From: Stratiolaelaps scimitus
Taxonomy: Eukaryota; Arthropoda; Arachnida; Mesostigmata; Laelapidae
Length of the DNA stretch: 64,000 bases
NCBI GenBank assembly: GCA_019614645.1
Contig: JABWDB010000011.1
Location: 7,079,501-7,143,500 of the forward strand
Direction of reading: 5' to 3'
Each line of letters starts with the position of its first letter. Position 1 is the stretch's first letter. The notes below the pieces were generated by a model. It had not been told where the DNA came from and ran no database searches. It worked only from the letters and a program-made list of their open reading frames with translations. Below are positions 22,950 through 36,400 of this stretch, piece after piece. The position numbers and the translations under genes are program-made.

Positions 22950-23018
22950 ACAGGTAGGTAGGTAGGTAGGTAGGCAGGCAGGGAGAAAGTGAGAGAGAGA
23001 GAGAGAGAAAGAGAGAAA
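22950..23018. repeat. (GGTA)n and (GA)n simple repeats
   Basis: GGTA/GGCA tetranucleotides at about 22,950-22,981 are followed by GA dinucleotides at about 22,990-23,018. Confidence 0.85.
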
Positions 23019-23589
23019 GGTTAGGTTTCTACCGTTGCCGTGACTGCGACCTGCGACCAACGCCGATGTTGCTGTGGAAGCCGTGAGCGATGATCAATAC
23101 GCGCATGGGGTTGAGTTGTGGTCGCTCGAAAGCGATGCAAACAACGAGCGACGAATTGGGCGAACGCAGCTGGTCTGGTCATTCGTCTCGTTGTAGACGT
23201 CAAAGGTGATGTCGCCTACCAGCGTCGGGTAGGCGGCAGCAAGCACAACAACAACAACAGGAGAAACAACACTTTCGAAGCCACTGATACAGCAGCAGCC
23301 TGTGGTGGTCGTTCCCATGTCTCGTCAGTCAACGTTGTTCGTTTGCAGAGCCAATAGTAAATAGCATGAGACGACAAAGAAATAACGGGCGTGTAATCAT
23401 GACACAATCACGATGGCGATTATGATAATTATATTGATACTAATTGATAATAATAATAATAATACTAATAATAGTAAAAGCCTAAAGTGTGGCGGACCAG
23501 AGCACAGGAATATATTGCATATACCGTTGAATTGGATCAGTGGCGAAGTGAAGATGTATCATTGACAAACAAAATAATATTTTTAAATT

Positions 23590-23650
23590 TTGCGGGCTGA
23601 CTCACAGCCGACATTTAACTCAGTCCACGGTACAACTGCTTTGCTTTTGC
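23590..23650 (+). repeat. SINE II fragment
   Basis: The plus strand reads GGCTGACTCACAGCC, then GACATTTAACTCAGTCCACGG and ACTGCTTTGC. This matches the 3' part of the SINE II copy at 17,305-17,400 read on its own strand. Confidence 0.5.
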
Positions 23651-23694
23651 AAACCTTTTGCAACTGGGATTGCTTCATAAGAAGGACGCCTTGT

Positions 23695-23790
23695 TAAATG
23701 CAAATGTGGGCAGCGGTGGGAATCGAACCCATCCACCTGAGTATCTCACCTGATTGCAGGGCGCACACGAAGCTAAACACAATTGACCCA
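23695..23790 (-). repeat. SINE III-like copy
   Basis: On the minus strand: GAGATACTCAGGTGG, then GGGTTCGATTCCCACC (T-arm with perfect stem and B-box), then CCCACATTTGCATTTAAC. This is the same T-arm and tail as in the 5.7 kb and 12.3 kb copies. Confidence 0.6.
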
Positions 23791-24439
23791 TTTTAACAAG
23801 CTTTTTATCGATAAGAACACAATGTGTCTATTATTTTATTGTTTATTTATTTAGATGCTTTACGGGTCTCCCAGTATCCTTCGTAAATAAACGCGCATGG
23901 ACGTAGCGAACTTTGCGGCGATGATTGGATACTATAATGCTACAGTTTAATGAAAGATACATAAAGAAAAATATAAAAAGGGAAAATCAAACGAAAATTA
24001 GCATATCTGTCTATAGACATAACTATAAGTAAATGCTATGATAAATAGCATAGCATGGTTGACTAATCTGCTCAGCACGACGATGGTTGAAAGTTGCACC
24101 TTCAGGGGAGAGTGCGTGGCGGTGGGGGTGGAGCCGGGGCGGGGGTTGTCTACATGAGAAAAATTACCCCATTGAGCTACTCGCTTGTTTATGTTTAGTG
24201 CAACAATTCTAGTGCCACGAATCGAATGCAAATTTACCCTCTGATACCCTTCCGGTTGAGCGTATCCATCAGCACGCCCGTAGACAGTAGTAATCGTAGC
24301 AGTAGTAGTGGTGCTATGTTGGCTGTATGTCAGCCCGAAAAATGTATTTTTATTTTATTTTTAATTTTGTTCAGTAGTGCTAGATGTATGGGAATGAAGT
24401 ACTTTCTACTCGCAATCGTTGTGGTATACACAAACAATA

Positions 24440-24440
24440 C

Positions 24441-24474
<34 letters not shown>
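24440..24474. repeat. (TA)n microsatellite
   Basis: A TA run of about 35 bases with one CA interruption. Confidence 0.9.
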
Positions 24475-25149
24475 GGTGAAACTGTATGATGAGATGTCGA
24501 TCTGTTTCGTGTGGCCAGGCAGATTTTCTATCGTATAGCAGTGTGTGTGCCATACCACCGTTAGAATACAGCTTCATAGCATTAGGTGATTGTATGAATG
24601 CGAAGATCAATTATAAAAAGGCAAGCAAAAAAGCTGGAAGGGGGGGGGGGCTGATGCCCGTCTCGCATCGGAGATTAGCCTCCCTTTTGACAGTCGTCTA
24701 TCCACACGGACACGTGGAGACACACAACGTGTCTGGTACATCAAGGCCCTTCACTGCACGTTCTGCTACCGTTCTGAAACGGTGGAAGTCGACGGAAGCC
24801 CACATTCTGTCTGATGATCGGCATTTGAAGCTTCGCATTTCTTCGTACACTGCGCGTCTGGTTTCGTAAATCTGAGCTGCTGAGATCCGCTGTCCATTTG
24901 GTGCTCCCGAGCGGGTCTGGCGTTCTTGGCAATGATCAATTGCCGCCAGGCGGTGGGACGCGCCCGGGGGACCAACGGCCGAAATCGGCTCGCGAGCGCT
25001 GTCCACAGATGCTAGTCGCTCCTGACAAATACGCACCCTTTAATTCAAAGGGACAATTGTGGCTTTGGCAAGCCGAAACGATGACCAGTCCAGTGCGCGG
25101 TAGGCAGCAGAAACCAACGGGGACAATAGCGTCTAAAGCCAAATCCCCC

Positions 25150-25203
25150 CTTTAAAGGTAAAAAGGTAAAGCTTTATTGGTTTGTTAAAGGAGCTGCAAT
25201 AGG
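25150..25203 (-). repeat. SINE I, 3' fragment
   Basis: AAAGGTAAAAAGGTAAAG followed by CTTTATTGG and GGAGCTGCAAT equals the tail and body end of the 15.4 kb copy. The tRNA head is absent (5' truncation). Confidence 0.7.
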
Positions 25204-25722
25204 TAAGGACATTTGCTTTGCGACTCGTGGCCTGAACGAAGAACGCTGCGACTGGGCCGCAGTAAGATTTCGACATCAGGAATAATCGTTCGCTTCGAAT
25301 ATGACGTTTAGTCGCCAGTGAACCGCGAGCTTTCTGCTGTCAACCGCTGGTGATTATAGTATACGCGCCCTTCTGTATTCGGACAAACTGGCGCAAGATG
25401 ATGCCTGTTTGTGGAGCGCTTTCGTAGAATTTGCTCTGCCTGTCCGCAATGCAAGTTTATCACTGCTGCTGCTACTGCTGCTGCTGCTGCTGGAGCAATG
25501 AGGAGGATTCTATCCACGCAAAAATGAGACGCGCTAATATCGACTCTTGTAGCCGTTTTCCATCTTGTTCGTCCTGGTAGCCCCTTTTTTCACGTTAATG
25601 TTTAATAGAATAACAAATAATTACAAAATCCATTACATATATCATCCACTTCGTTCAGTCAATCTGCAATTGACCTTGTATGAAATTAGACAGACCATTT
25701 TTTTTTATCAACAGGGCCCTAC

Positions 25723-25885
25723 AGTAAAGGTAAAGCTATGTTGGTTCATTAAAATGGAACTGGCACTTTTACAATGCTTAACAGCTCCTCTTATGCGTTA
25801 GCAGGTAGCGGGATTCGAACCAGCGCCCACCCGGCTTTTTACAGCCAGACACTTCGGGCATACAATAGTTCGCGTAGCCACCATA
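25723..25885 (-). repeat. SINE I copy, diverged
   Basis: The tail AGTAAAGGTAAAG, body TTACAATGCTTAA and B-box region GGGATTCGAACC (plus strand) are all in the order of the 15.4 kb copy. Divergence is moderate. Confidence 0.7.
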
Positions 25886-26583
25886 CTTTTGCTACTTGAC
25901 TTGTAACCGGTGGCGCCATCTAGCCGCACATACAGCCACTAAATAAGCTCTCCAGCCAGGTTGGGGCGACACCTAACGACAACTCGGGGGCCGACTAATT
26001 TCGCTCAATGCATCTGGATGAATGATGATCAGGTCTGAGCCTTTACTTCTGATAGAGTCGCTGGGTACGATACTATGATAGAGTTTAACGGGAAAGCAAT
26101 CAAGGTTCATCTGGTTGAGAGGCGGAACAAGAGGGGGGACCGATATCACCGCTATACGGAAATCGTTGTAAACGCTGGTTGATTGTACAATGATCCGCGT
26201 TTCGCAATGCAGGAAACGAGGCGGAATCGAAATGACAGGTGTTGCCCGACGCGGCGGCGGCAGCATTGTTCAGAAACTGGACAAATGCTATTTGAATCGC
26301 CGACACAACATTGTATAGCACGGGGCTGATTGCAATGGAGGTGTGCCTTTGCATCGATCGATCGGTCGATCAGTCTCATTGTTACTTAACAACCTAGACC
26401 TGACTTTGTTTGTACGTTCTGTCGGGTGACATCCACAACGAGATTTGACGTATTAAATTATGTTTGTTTGCTGTTGCGTTGTTATAACCCTCAATACCAA
26501 AGGGCTTGCTATAAGGACTATGCATAGATATAGGGCTATATCATCTCTTTCTCTAAACCCATCCGCCATCGTCGTTCTCTCCG

Positions 26584-26610
26584 TATATATATATATATAT
26601 ATATATATAT
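26584..26610. repeat. (TA)n microsatellite
   Basis: A pure TA run of about 27 bases. Confidence 0.9.
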
Positions 26611-27646
26611 GGATGTAAATGGCTTTAAAATCTGAAATCGTCTGATCGGAATCGAACTCAGTAATAATACCCTACGAACAGATAGGCCTCCGTTGGTTCG
26701 GCCTCAGAGTCTGTCAACGTATCTTCGGCTAATTCCGCCTGCGAACTTTCAGCTGCCGCAGACATAATATCAATAATAATCCCCTCCCCACCGCATTTGC
26801 TTAGCATTATTATACTGTATTCGCTTGCTCACGTACGCATTTCCAATTAACTTTGTTTTCGTTGTCGATGAGTTGAGCTTGACAGCTGACCTCATCTGTG
26901 CGCCAGCCATCATCCGTCAATTCCACCTCGCGGGAACCTATTATAGGAATTGTTGGACGCGTCCTGGCCAACCCACAAAGACCGATGTATCCTTTACGCC
27001 GTCTTGTCTCGCTGGCAGCGACAGACCAGTCCGGTGTATGCAACTCAATTAGTCGTCAATTCGAGCACGGGTCGGGGCGAAACACTCGACGCGAGATCAC
27101 ACCGAAACACGAGGCCGACGTTAGGACACAGATATGTGGACCGAGCTACCTGTGAATTCATCAGGCCGCGCCCAGTCGACAGTGTTCTCAGGGCTCGGAA
27201 ATCAATAGAACATAAACTACAATGGTAATTGGTGGCGGGCGAAATTTAACAAAAGAAAACGAAGAAAAACAGTGCTGCCTACAAGCCTGATCGATCTTGT
27301 CGGATCCGCTGATAAACTCTGATCGGAGAAACACCGGTGTCATCGTCTCGATTGGGCAAATTTTATGTTTCTACTGTTCGCACTGACACCTGCGGATCAA
27401 CACAGCCTGGTCATGCGGCCAACAGAGCCGAACAAGCCAAGAGCAGAAAATACGCCTCTTTGACGAATGACTACTGCTACTACTGCTACTAAACCTGTAG
27501 CCTTCGAAACATGGGGAGACCGGGGATACAGTCATTAAACATTGTTCAGACATTAGGAGAAATGTTAGCATCCTCTACAGCTGAACCAATTAATTAATGC
27601 AAAGATCTTGCTTAGATATATAATCAAAAGGGAAACGCAATTTCTT

Positions 27647-27672
27647 TATATATATATATATATATATATATA
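27647..27672. repeat. (TA)n microsatellite
   Basis: A pure TA run of about 26 bases. A shorter one is at 28,019-28,035. Confidence 0.9.
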
Positions 27673-29262
27673 ATTGATGATATCTCACCAACGACGTGTC
27701 TCAGACAGAGGAGAGTATTTTGCCTCAAAAATAATCTTTTCATATGAGGCTCACTTGATTTGATCTGGACAATACGTGTTAACAAGAGGACGGTGTCAGT
27801 CGAGCTGCTTCGCTAAAAGTCTGATGGACTCTGGATCGTGAAGAAAGCAGACCACTTCCTTGGCTACTTCGTTCGTGCGACCTGACACTACTGGACTTTT
27901 CCCTGTGGGGGTTTTTGAAGAGCAAGATGTACGCAACTAGGCCCGCTACCATCGACGAGCTGAAGGACAATATCCGGCAGGAGATTTCGAAAATGCCGCC
28001 CAATTTTTGCCGAAGGGTCATATATATATATATATGATGGTATCATCAAAAATGGTACACCTCGTGATGACAATGACGAAAAGTCTCCGGGGGGCGGCCA
28101 CATTGCGGACATCGCCCTTGCATACACATGACGGCATGCAATTTACTAATCTAACAAAACTCGAATTTTGACCGTACCTAGTCTATCAGGTGTGGTTTCT
28201 ATGGTTTCTATAATTTATCCCTGACCCTCATCCTCTTGCACTGTGACAGGTTCGCAGGTGTCATTCCTTCTGTGACGCCTATGCCTAGGTTTGTGTGTGC
28301 AAAAAGCGACGCCAGCCATTCCCTTCCTCCGGGGAGGCCACGACCCCACCACCACTCACCCGAAACTGCGCTAACTGACTAATTATATAACACATAAAAT
28401 GTAATCATTTCGAATGTCGCTAATTACGACGTACAAATTCGACCCCGATAATCGATTATGCCTTTTCCGAGCAAGGACCTAATACAAACGAAGAATATGA
28501 AATGAAATAGAACAGGCTCAGTTCCTGTCCAACCGAATCCCAGAGGGATTCGTCGTAGATCTGGGCTACGCCCAGCTCCACAAACTCAGAAAAAAAGCAG
28601 GAAATTATTGAGCACGTTCGGCCTTGCAAGGTGATACGTGGAAGGCAATTCCAGATTTGGACATCTTTAGTTAGAGCGTAGTCTACCCTGTGCAAAAACA
28701 GCTAGTCGTGCTGTGTGACACACGTTACTCATTTTTATTATGTGTGGCAACGGTGAAATTGACAAGGTTCGATGTGCCATTCGCTATGTGACCTATAGCT
28801 CACGCGAAGCGATGATGTAGACGTGATATGTGGCCTTAACTACATCCACGCACCGTTAGCGCTGGTGTCGGTTGCGAGACGTGTAGCAGGTCACAACATC
28901 AGCTCACGAGAACCACTGATATAATGAACTAATTGCGCACCACTAATTCACATAACATACGTATATATTGAAGCCGTCAACGGCATTGATTCCCTAATCT
29001 ATTGACTTCGTAGTCTGACAAAGGTCAATGTTTCCTCTATTGACGCTGCTCGCAGTCTGTGGGTGTCACTTTCTGGGCTCTGATCGACACATACAGACTG
29101 AAAGACGCGCCTACGCGATATATGAAGGAAAGTCGGGCGTTTTCTAGAGTACTGCCCGGGGATCGCGTGAATATAACTGTTTTTTTTTTTTAGAGAGAAG
29201 GAATATAACCTCTGTGAGTTTCTTTGTGAACTCACAACTACAGTTTCTCCGGGACAGATACA

Positions 29263-29266
<4 letters not shown>

Positions 29267-29300
<34 letters not shown>
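29267..29300. repeat. (TA)n microsatellite
   Basis: A pure TA run of about 34 bases. Confidence 0.95.
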
Positions 29301-29303
<3 letters not shown>

Positions 29304-29470
29304 TGTCCCGTATTTTCCTCTGAGAATGCAACAAGAGTTGCCCTTCTATGGTGGGCACATGCTCCCAGGAACACTTGAATATTAATTATTAACTTCGCAA
29401 CCCTTGTTGTCCTTTCACAGAGAGTCCGATTTTGAAATGGTACCGAACGGATACGCTAACCTTTATTTGA

Positions 29471-29564
29471 GGGTGCAGGTTCGAGCCCCGCTGTGTGACA
29501 TATAAGAGCTTAAGCATTGTAAAATTGCAGCTCCTTTGATAAACCAATATACCTTCACCTTTAT
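29471..29564 (+). repeat. SINE I, 5'-truncated copy
   Basis: Starts close to the B-box (GGTTCGAGCCCCGC) and runs through TGTGACATATAAGAGCTTAA and AATTGCAGCTCCTTTGAT to CTTCACCTTTA. Very similar to the 15.4 kb copy, so this insertion is probably recent. Confidence 0.85.
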
Positions 29565-29904
29565 ATGTAAATAACACATGTATATCCGTCGGCCAGATAA
29601 GAGATGATTCATTTGCATGCACATCATATAAAAAATAATTCACATGCTCTGCTCTCGGTCGTCCAAATATATCTCCGAATCTCCACGAAGTGACAACGAA
29701 ACACGACCTCCTGTGGTGCCTCGCATCGATCCCTTTTTGCGGCGTGTCGTCCCCGCCTCGTTTGTGTCAAAAAATCATGCCCGCGTCTTGCAAGAGGCTG
29801 ATGCGCGCAACACTTATTAGTCGAGACGACCCTGACGCGTTCGTCACGGCGACGCTGATCGATGCTTGTGAACGACAAGCCAAAAGCGTCATCTCCCCCC
29901 TACA

Positions 29905-29977
29905 AGCGAGCTTAAGCACCGTCAAATTGTAGCTCCTTTAACAAAAGCAACAAGAAAACCCTTCACCTTTACCTCTT
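29905..29977 (+). repeat. SINE I, 3' fragment
   Basis: GAGCTTAAGCACCGTCAAAT, then GTAGCTCCTTTAAC and CCTTCACCTTTACC: the body end and tail only. Confidence 0.75.
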
Positions 29978-30074
29978 TACCCCTAGCTGTTTCGCTTCGT
30001 GGAATTGCTCAACGTTTCTAGATTCGCGCGAAGAGATCGGCAGGAGGTGGACACAATGATGGTCGCGATATCAC

Positions 30075-30300
30075 ACCTCGCGTAGGTGATAGCTCAATGG
30101 TGGACACGCACTTACGGGAGTGGGGCCACTTATACTCGGGGCGCGTAGCACCCCGTTGTTCTATGACCTCCTCACGATGGACCGTCCCGGAGCACGTTGT
30201 CACTGTGGGTATATGACGACAATGCGTCTCAGCGTGAATTAGCGTAAAACTCCCGACAGTTCCTTCAATGAATCAATAAGATCTTCACCTTTTACCGTAC
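30075..30300 (+). repeat. SINE I-like copy, diverged with tRNA-like head
   Basis: GATAGCTCAATGGTGG resembles a tRNA A-box. The far end has CAGTTCCTTCAATGAATC and TCTTCACCTTTTACC, the family tail. The middle is diverged and longer than in other copies, so two elements may be joined. Confidence 0.45.
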
Positions 30301-31808
30301 CCTGTTAGCTGTTAGCAATACAATGAGTGTGTTAAATGTTACTAATGTTGTGATCACATGGTCAGCTTGCCAAGTGAACGGACAGCTGAGTGTTATATAT
30401 TGGCCTGACAGGTCGCGCAGCAAAGTAGTCCTCGACGATTAGAGACGTTTGCTTGACAGATCATCTGCCCATAACTCCATGCTGGGCTCGACATTCACAC
30501 GTGGCCCGCCGCTTAGAAACGTTTGCCCGCCATCCCGCAAAGTTAGCGGACGTCAACGGACAAACGCTTCTGTGTCTCTGAAGCTTCAGATCGTATCTCA
30601 GCCATTATGTTTGTTTTGCCTGCAGCCGCTGCCGCCACCGTCGTCACAGCCATTGGAGCTTAGCGAGAACGCTGCCGCAGGTAATATATAGATATTGTAC
30701 CTGTCGTTCTGACTAGGTATAATAGCCAGCCAGATGCCCACATACGCGAGGGTTCAACACGAGGAAACATCGAGTCACCATCATCAGCTGTAACGGTCGC
30801 GGTACCTCAACAGTATCATCAACCATCAGGCATAGCATCATCCTACCATCAAGCTTTTGCACCATCAACCATCGATGTTAGTCTCCCCCCCCCCCCCCCC
30901 AAGCCCCAGTAATCTCTTTACCTGTCATCTTGGATAGTGATATCACGAGACGGACAGTCCCTCCCTGCCGACCCCCAGACCCCCCGATGTCTCTACCTGC
31001 TTCGTTCGTCCCTTAGCGTACGAGACGTTGTCAATGTCCTTTTCGCTTAATTTTTCTCGTTTTATTTGGCGCGCCGCCGCCGCCGCCGCTAGAGTCCCCC
31101 CACCCCCCCAAGAAGTTGTCGTTGCTAGCGATCGCGTCGTGGTCCCGATAGCGACCGCGCGGTCTAGTGGGGCCGGTCTCACTTGTCGCGTACCGCCCCA
31201 GCGCAGCCTAAGTAGCGTGCACCTGTGGCCAGTGTTTCCTTGGGCTGCCGCCGCCGCCGCCGTCAATGCTGTTCTCAACGGTCATCCTCAACGGTTTGTA
31301 CGTTAGCGTCTATCAGCGGCGGGCACCGTGCACCGACTGTTCTCGACGATGTTAAAGGGATCAACGCCGTCGCGGCCCGTTAAGCACGGCTCTGCCAACG
31401 GCTGCTGGCAGTTTCGACTCGGCCCGGCGGCTCTCCCATGGGTGGCTATGCACGGTGTGAGAGTTATGCAGCGAGTTACGAACGAGACAGAGAGACAGAG
31501 AGGTTAGACGACGCGCGCGTTCTCCTCCACGAGCCAAAGAAGACAAAACAAGTGGAAGATACAAACGTCCACTGATGTGCGTATGGGTGAAGTTGTCTTC
31601 TCTGAGGAAGACAGACGTTCCAAAGTCGGCCTCGCCAGGGGCAACGGGCGAGATAGGTGCCATATTGACTTGTCAATCCATCTGCTGCCAGACATATGCG
31701 TGCTCGCGAGCAAATAATCGACGACTGATCTCTACTGATGGTCAGTTAGCTGACTCGTCATGTGATTTGGCGGTTTCGCCATGTGTACCATGCCATAACA
31801 ATGCATCC

Positions 31809-31856
31809 ATATATATATATATATAGATATATAGATATATATATATATATATATAT
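31809..31856. repeat. (TA)n microsatellite with GATA interruptions
   Basis: About 48 bases of TA interrupted by GATA units. Confidence 0.9.
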
Positions 31857-32830
31857 TACACTGAGGATCGGTGATACTAACGAATAGATGCTGCAGCCCG
31901 ATGCGAGTCAATCAAGAAATATGATCGTCGTTATATGTTCGCGTTAGATCTCGCTCGTGCGCATCCGATCGACGTTCAGCGGCCAGCAACACTGATACGC
32001 ACTGTTCCAACATGATTAATCAGCGCACCGCGAGAGAGTTCCCAGTCAGATTTGACCAGATCTGATGGCCGAGCAGTAGACAGCAGCCGCAGCCGCCGCC
32101 GCCGCCGCCGCCTGTGCAACCCCACGGACTGTCGGCCACAAATGGCCAGCAAGAAGAACAACCCAACGGACGATCGCCCGAGTCGCTTTGCCGGCGAACG
32201 GACGAAACGACAAGCAATAGATGCGCGCCAATCGTTTTGCCCTGTTTGCCGACAACCTTTGTCCTTGATTTGCTGCCGATGTGTGGCAAAAATACCCCTG
32301 CTAACTAGCTAATAGATAGTACGTGGCCGGCTGGCTGGCTGGCTGACGAGCCAATATGATGAGGACGATAATGCCAATATGTAAATAGGCTCACCGCGCA
32401 TACGACGATACGTACAGAGGAGCAGGGTATGATAGTCTGGTCGGCCGGGCCCTCAGCACCTGATGGGGCATTGCTGGACAAACGGGCCGAGTCAAGATGC
32501 AGAAATGTATTTTCTGCTTAGATCCGTTTCTTAAACAGACACACACACACGCAGCAGCCACCTACACGGTGGCGGCCAGTTAGATATTGGCTGAGGAATG
32601 CCTGCCGACATCATCATCATCGTATCTATACCCATCAATGGCAGCAGCAGCGGGACTACAGAAAATCCGAGCCCGGAAGATCGGATCCAATGGACGCCGC
32701 TGCCGGCACCCGATGTGTTTGCCAACGAGCAGCCGAGCCGAGCCAGCCGCTGGATCGATAATAGACGCAATGGATCTTCAATGAACACATACACGGACGT
32801 GTTAAATGTGTAAGAAAGACGAAACAAAAA

Positions 32831-32834
<4 letters not shown>

Positions 32835-32862
<28 letters not shown>
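32835..32862. repeat. (TA)n microsatellite
   Basis: A pure TA run of about 28 bases. Confidence 0.9.
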
Positions 32863-32865
<3 letters not shown>

Positions 32866-33369
32866 TAGGGAGTCGTACAAATCAGACAACGGCAGGTGCG
32901 ATTGCCGATCTGCACCGGCCGGAGCGAGTCGGACCGCGGCCTAGCGTGGGACCTTAGACGGCCACAAACGGCGCTCCGAGGCAATGGCCGAAAACAGCTG
33001 TCTGCGACTACGTCTCCGCGGAGGGGTTTCTGGAGCCGTAGTAGACCAACGACGACTGGGTGTGGGGATCTTTGACTGGAGGACTCTATACCCCCCCCCC
33101 CCCCCTTGATAGGGGGACTCTGTAAAGGTGTATGAGAGACATGCCCCTTTAACTTTGTCAGGGTCGTATGGTGTTCCTACCGAGCAGTGACGAACGCGAT
33201 TGGTGGACACGCCTGGAAATATTCGATTATGATAGGTATAACAACGTATGACGGGAAATGTCCGTTGAACGAAAGGATATCGCAGCGGGGTTGGTGGCTC
33301 TGTTAACAGCGGAAACTCTGAATCGTCTGACGGGGGCTTTTTACAATTAGCCCGTAGCTAGGTACGTAC

Positions 33370-33401
<32 letters not shown>
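33370..33401. repeat. (TA)n microsatellite
   Basis: A pure TA run of about 32 bases. Shorter ones at about 33,652-33,670 and 33,740-33,758 are the last TA tracts of note before the gene-bearing half. Confidence 0.95.
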
Positions 33402-33403
<2 letters not shown>

Positions 33404-36400
33404 ACAACTGGACAATCGCCTTTGCATATTCCGCTTTGCTGTTGCTTAGATCATGTCACACGCTAACTATCGTAGCTAAGTAAATCAAGGGCCGGATTGA
33501 GGGCTAAAGCAATGAAGCAATCTTGCTCTGAATCGAGCTTCCCCGTTATAAGTCAAGATTCATGGAGCGTAGGGCTGCACACTGGCATTAGGTAATATGT
33601 TCGAAAATCGACGATCAAACCAAACGAGCCACACCGTTGATTTCGCAATTATAATATATATATATATATTATACTGGATATATGGAACACTGCACGACAG
33701 AGAACAATGCAAAGTATACCAGTATCCTCAATGAGATTCAGATATATATATATATATAATACCACTGATGCTGTTGCGAGGAGACGCCAAGCTCTACGTT
33801 ATCGTGCAATGCAGCGACGCATCTGTAAGTCCTCCATTAAGTATGTTGACATAAGGTCGGGTACCGGCCGCTCAGACGGCCCTCACGTGACGCCGTCCAT
33901 CGGAGAGATTTCCTCTTAACCCGCCACAGCCGATCGATAAGCAGACAGAGACACGCCAACGAATAGCACAATGCAGCTATAGCAGCAGCAGCAGTAATCT
34001 CTCTCCATCCCGTCGCCGTGATCTTGAGCCTGGCACAGATACCGACCGTACCGGATCGCAGCAATGCGATCAAGGGGACTCCGGCAACGTCGGTAACAAT
34101 ATGTACACAATTTGACGAAAATTCAACTCATTCCTAATTAGTCAGCCGAATTATCGATATGTTCATTAAGGACGACGGATTGCCGTACGGTGTACTGTAG
34201 CCACGTATCAGAGCACGGCAATGGGTGAGCTTAGGCCGATACTGAGGCTACGGGTGCGTGGACGAATGGCGCGATTCGAGCTGACTTCGACGTTGTGGGA
34301 GGTCAACGTTGACAGAGTGACGCGACGAGGGCGAATACGGCGAAGCGAACTGAAGAACATCGAGCTGAACATCGACTCATGAAGACTCATGAGGGCCCTC
34401 GCGTGAAAAAAGGCGTGAAAAAAGTCGAATTATTGCCAATAATGAGGCACTTGCGCACGAGAAACGCATTTTACCAACGTGGCTCCCACGTTGGAGCTCA
34501 CGTAGTATTGTCATTATGCAATGCGATTATAGGATACTGTCATCGTTCTGACATCTCAATGCGTGGTTGACATTTGCCAAATGTCAACACGAAGCGACTG
34601 CTTCCTACTCTAATCGAAAGAAAAAGAATCCATTTTTCTAGGCTAACCGTCAACAAACACCTTAACGTCCGCGGCACAACAACCGCCTTCGGTGGGGCTG
34701 GTCTACGTTGATCGAAATATCGGCTGTGGCGAATTTGCGTCTCTGGAGACGAAACGGACCAGACCATTAACCATGCTACATGACCATGATACACAACACA
34801 CTTCGGCATCGTCTACATGAAAAGACTGCTACCCTATAGAGCGACACAACGTACGGTGATCGGTGAAGCAGCATCCTCCGATCTAAAGCCAAGAGGAACT
34901 TCCATGTTCGAGGTGCAAGTTCAACAGCAGCTTTGCATCTGTCCCATGTTGGGTATCTAGGCGTTCTCGTAGTACCTTCCGGCGACCATCGATAGCCTGA
35001 CCGTAGGCTAAACATAACCAGCTGAGCCGCGCAGAAGTGAACGAATCGGCGGCTGTCAACGACTAAGCCCCCTTGGCTGTCGTTGTCGACGGTGTCTTCT
35101 TCTATTTTGCCAGCTGCCAGCTAATTGTCTACATATCGTCGCGTGGACACAGCATGTTGTCATGGCAGTTGTTACTCTTACCTTTGTTGTTCGGTGGCCC
35201 GGCCGTCTGCGAGCTCAGCCTGGCGAGCTGGACAATCTTCCGGGATACTGTATCAGGTGTAATATTGAAATAATCCCAAATCCCATCCACAACGGTTAGG
35301 TGTTGTCGCTGGTCAGCGTTCAGCACACGCTCAGCACTGCGCACCTCAAAGCACTCCGGCGCAACAAGGCTGATAAGGCCGGCGACACATGTCGCGCGGT
35401 TCACCATGTATCATACTACACGTGTTTTGTTAGTTTATGCGTTTTGTCCACTGAAGTTTGCCCACTCCCAATCACAATCATTGCGTGGTCTACGCGAAAG
35501 TTCCAATAGCTGATTCACCGTTGCACGATCACAATGATCACCAGAAACACGCACTTTGAACCGTCATCTAGGTGTACTCTGCACGCGTTCGAGCCCACGC
35601 CTTCATGACATGCGAATGTATATCTTCGAAGGGGCAGGCTCGTTGATCGTCCGGAGGGCACTTCACTTCACCTACACCAACCCCCGACCTCCTCTCTCTC
35701 TCTCTCCCTCTGTTCCTCTCCGCCTGGCTGATTTCAGGATCAGGTCGGGCAAAGGATCGCTATAGCTCCTTCTTGTTCCTTCTCTATCCTTGTTTTTCTC
35801 TTCCAGCCGAATCGACTAGACACCGCGCCCCCCCGACCAGGCGATTTCGCCAGCCGGTTCGTTTGAGCGAACGCGCGGACGAGGTCAGTCTCTCCAACGG
35901 TATCAGCTGCTCTTCGCAGCCTCGACTCGGCCGGATCGTCCTCGCACGGATATCGGCGGGCCTTCACTCGAGTTTCCACGACCAGTGCTGCTTCCACTTG
36001 ACCCTCTCACGTCAACAGCTCCACGGGCACGAGACCAGCGCTAGTTAGTTGGTCAGCGCTGGCTAGCACTGCTGATTGCCGCGGCCGTCGTACGATCACC
36101 TGGTGCCAGTGGTGGTACTGCTGCCAGTGGTCGTCGAAGTTGTGGGGAGACGCAGTGAAATGGGTCTCGCCGCACTGGCTGCTTGACGGCGGAGCGGGTG
36201 CGCGCGCGATCGGCGAACGGACAGATAGGCGGCCACAGGACTATTACGATGACGACGACGACAGCAGCGGTGGATGCTATGCTTTGCTGTGCTGAGCTAG
36301 TGGCTGTGGTAGAGCCGGCGGCGGCGGCGGTGGTGGTGGCCGTTAGTGCACGCTAACCGGCGCCCTACCGGTGGTAACAGCCACAGCAGCAAATGGGCTC

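Noticed and set aside
22950..23018. CRISPR-like or regulatory array
   Set aside because: It is only GGTA and GA microsatellite. CRISPR is not expected in a eukaryotic nuclear genome and no spacer pattern exists anywhere in the window.
26632..26705. Possible tRNA-like sequence on minus
   Set aside because: A B-box-like GTTCGATTCC only, with no stem pairing that I can confirm.
35129..35407. 92-codon open frame on minus with non-random look
   Set aside because: Composition is protein-like, but I could not link it to any family or to splice-compatible neighbours.
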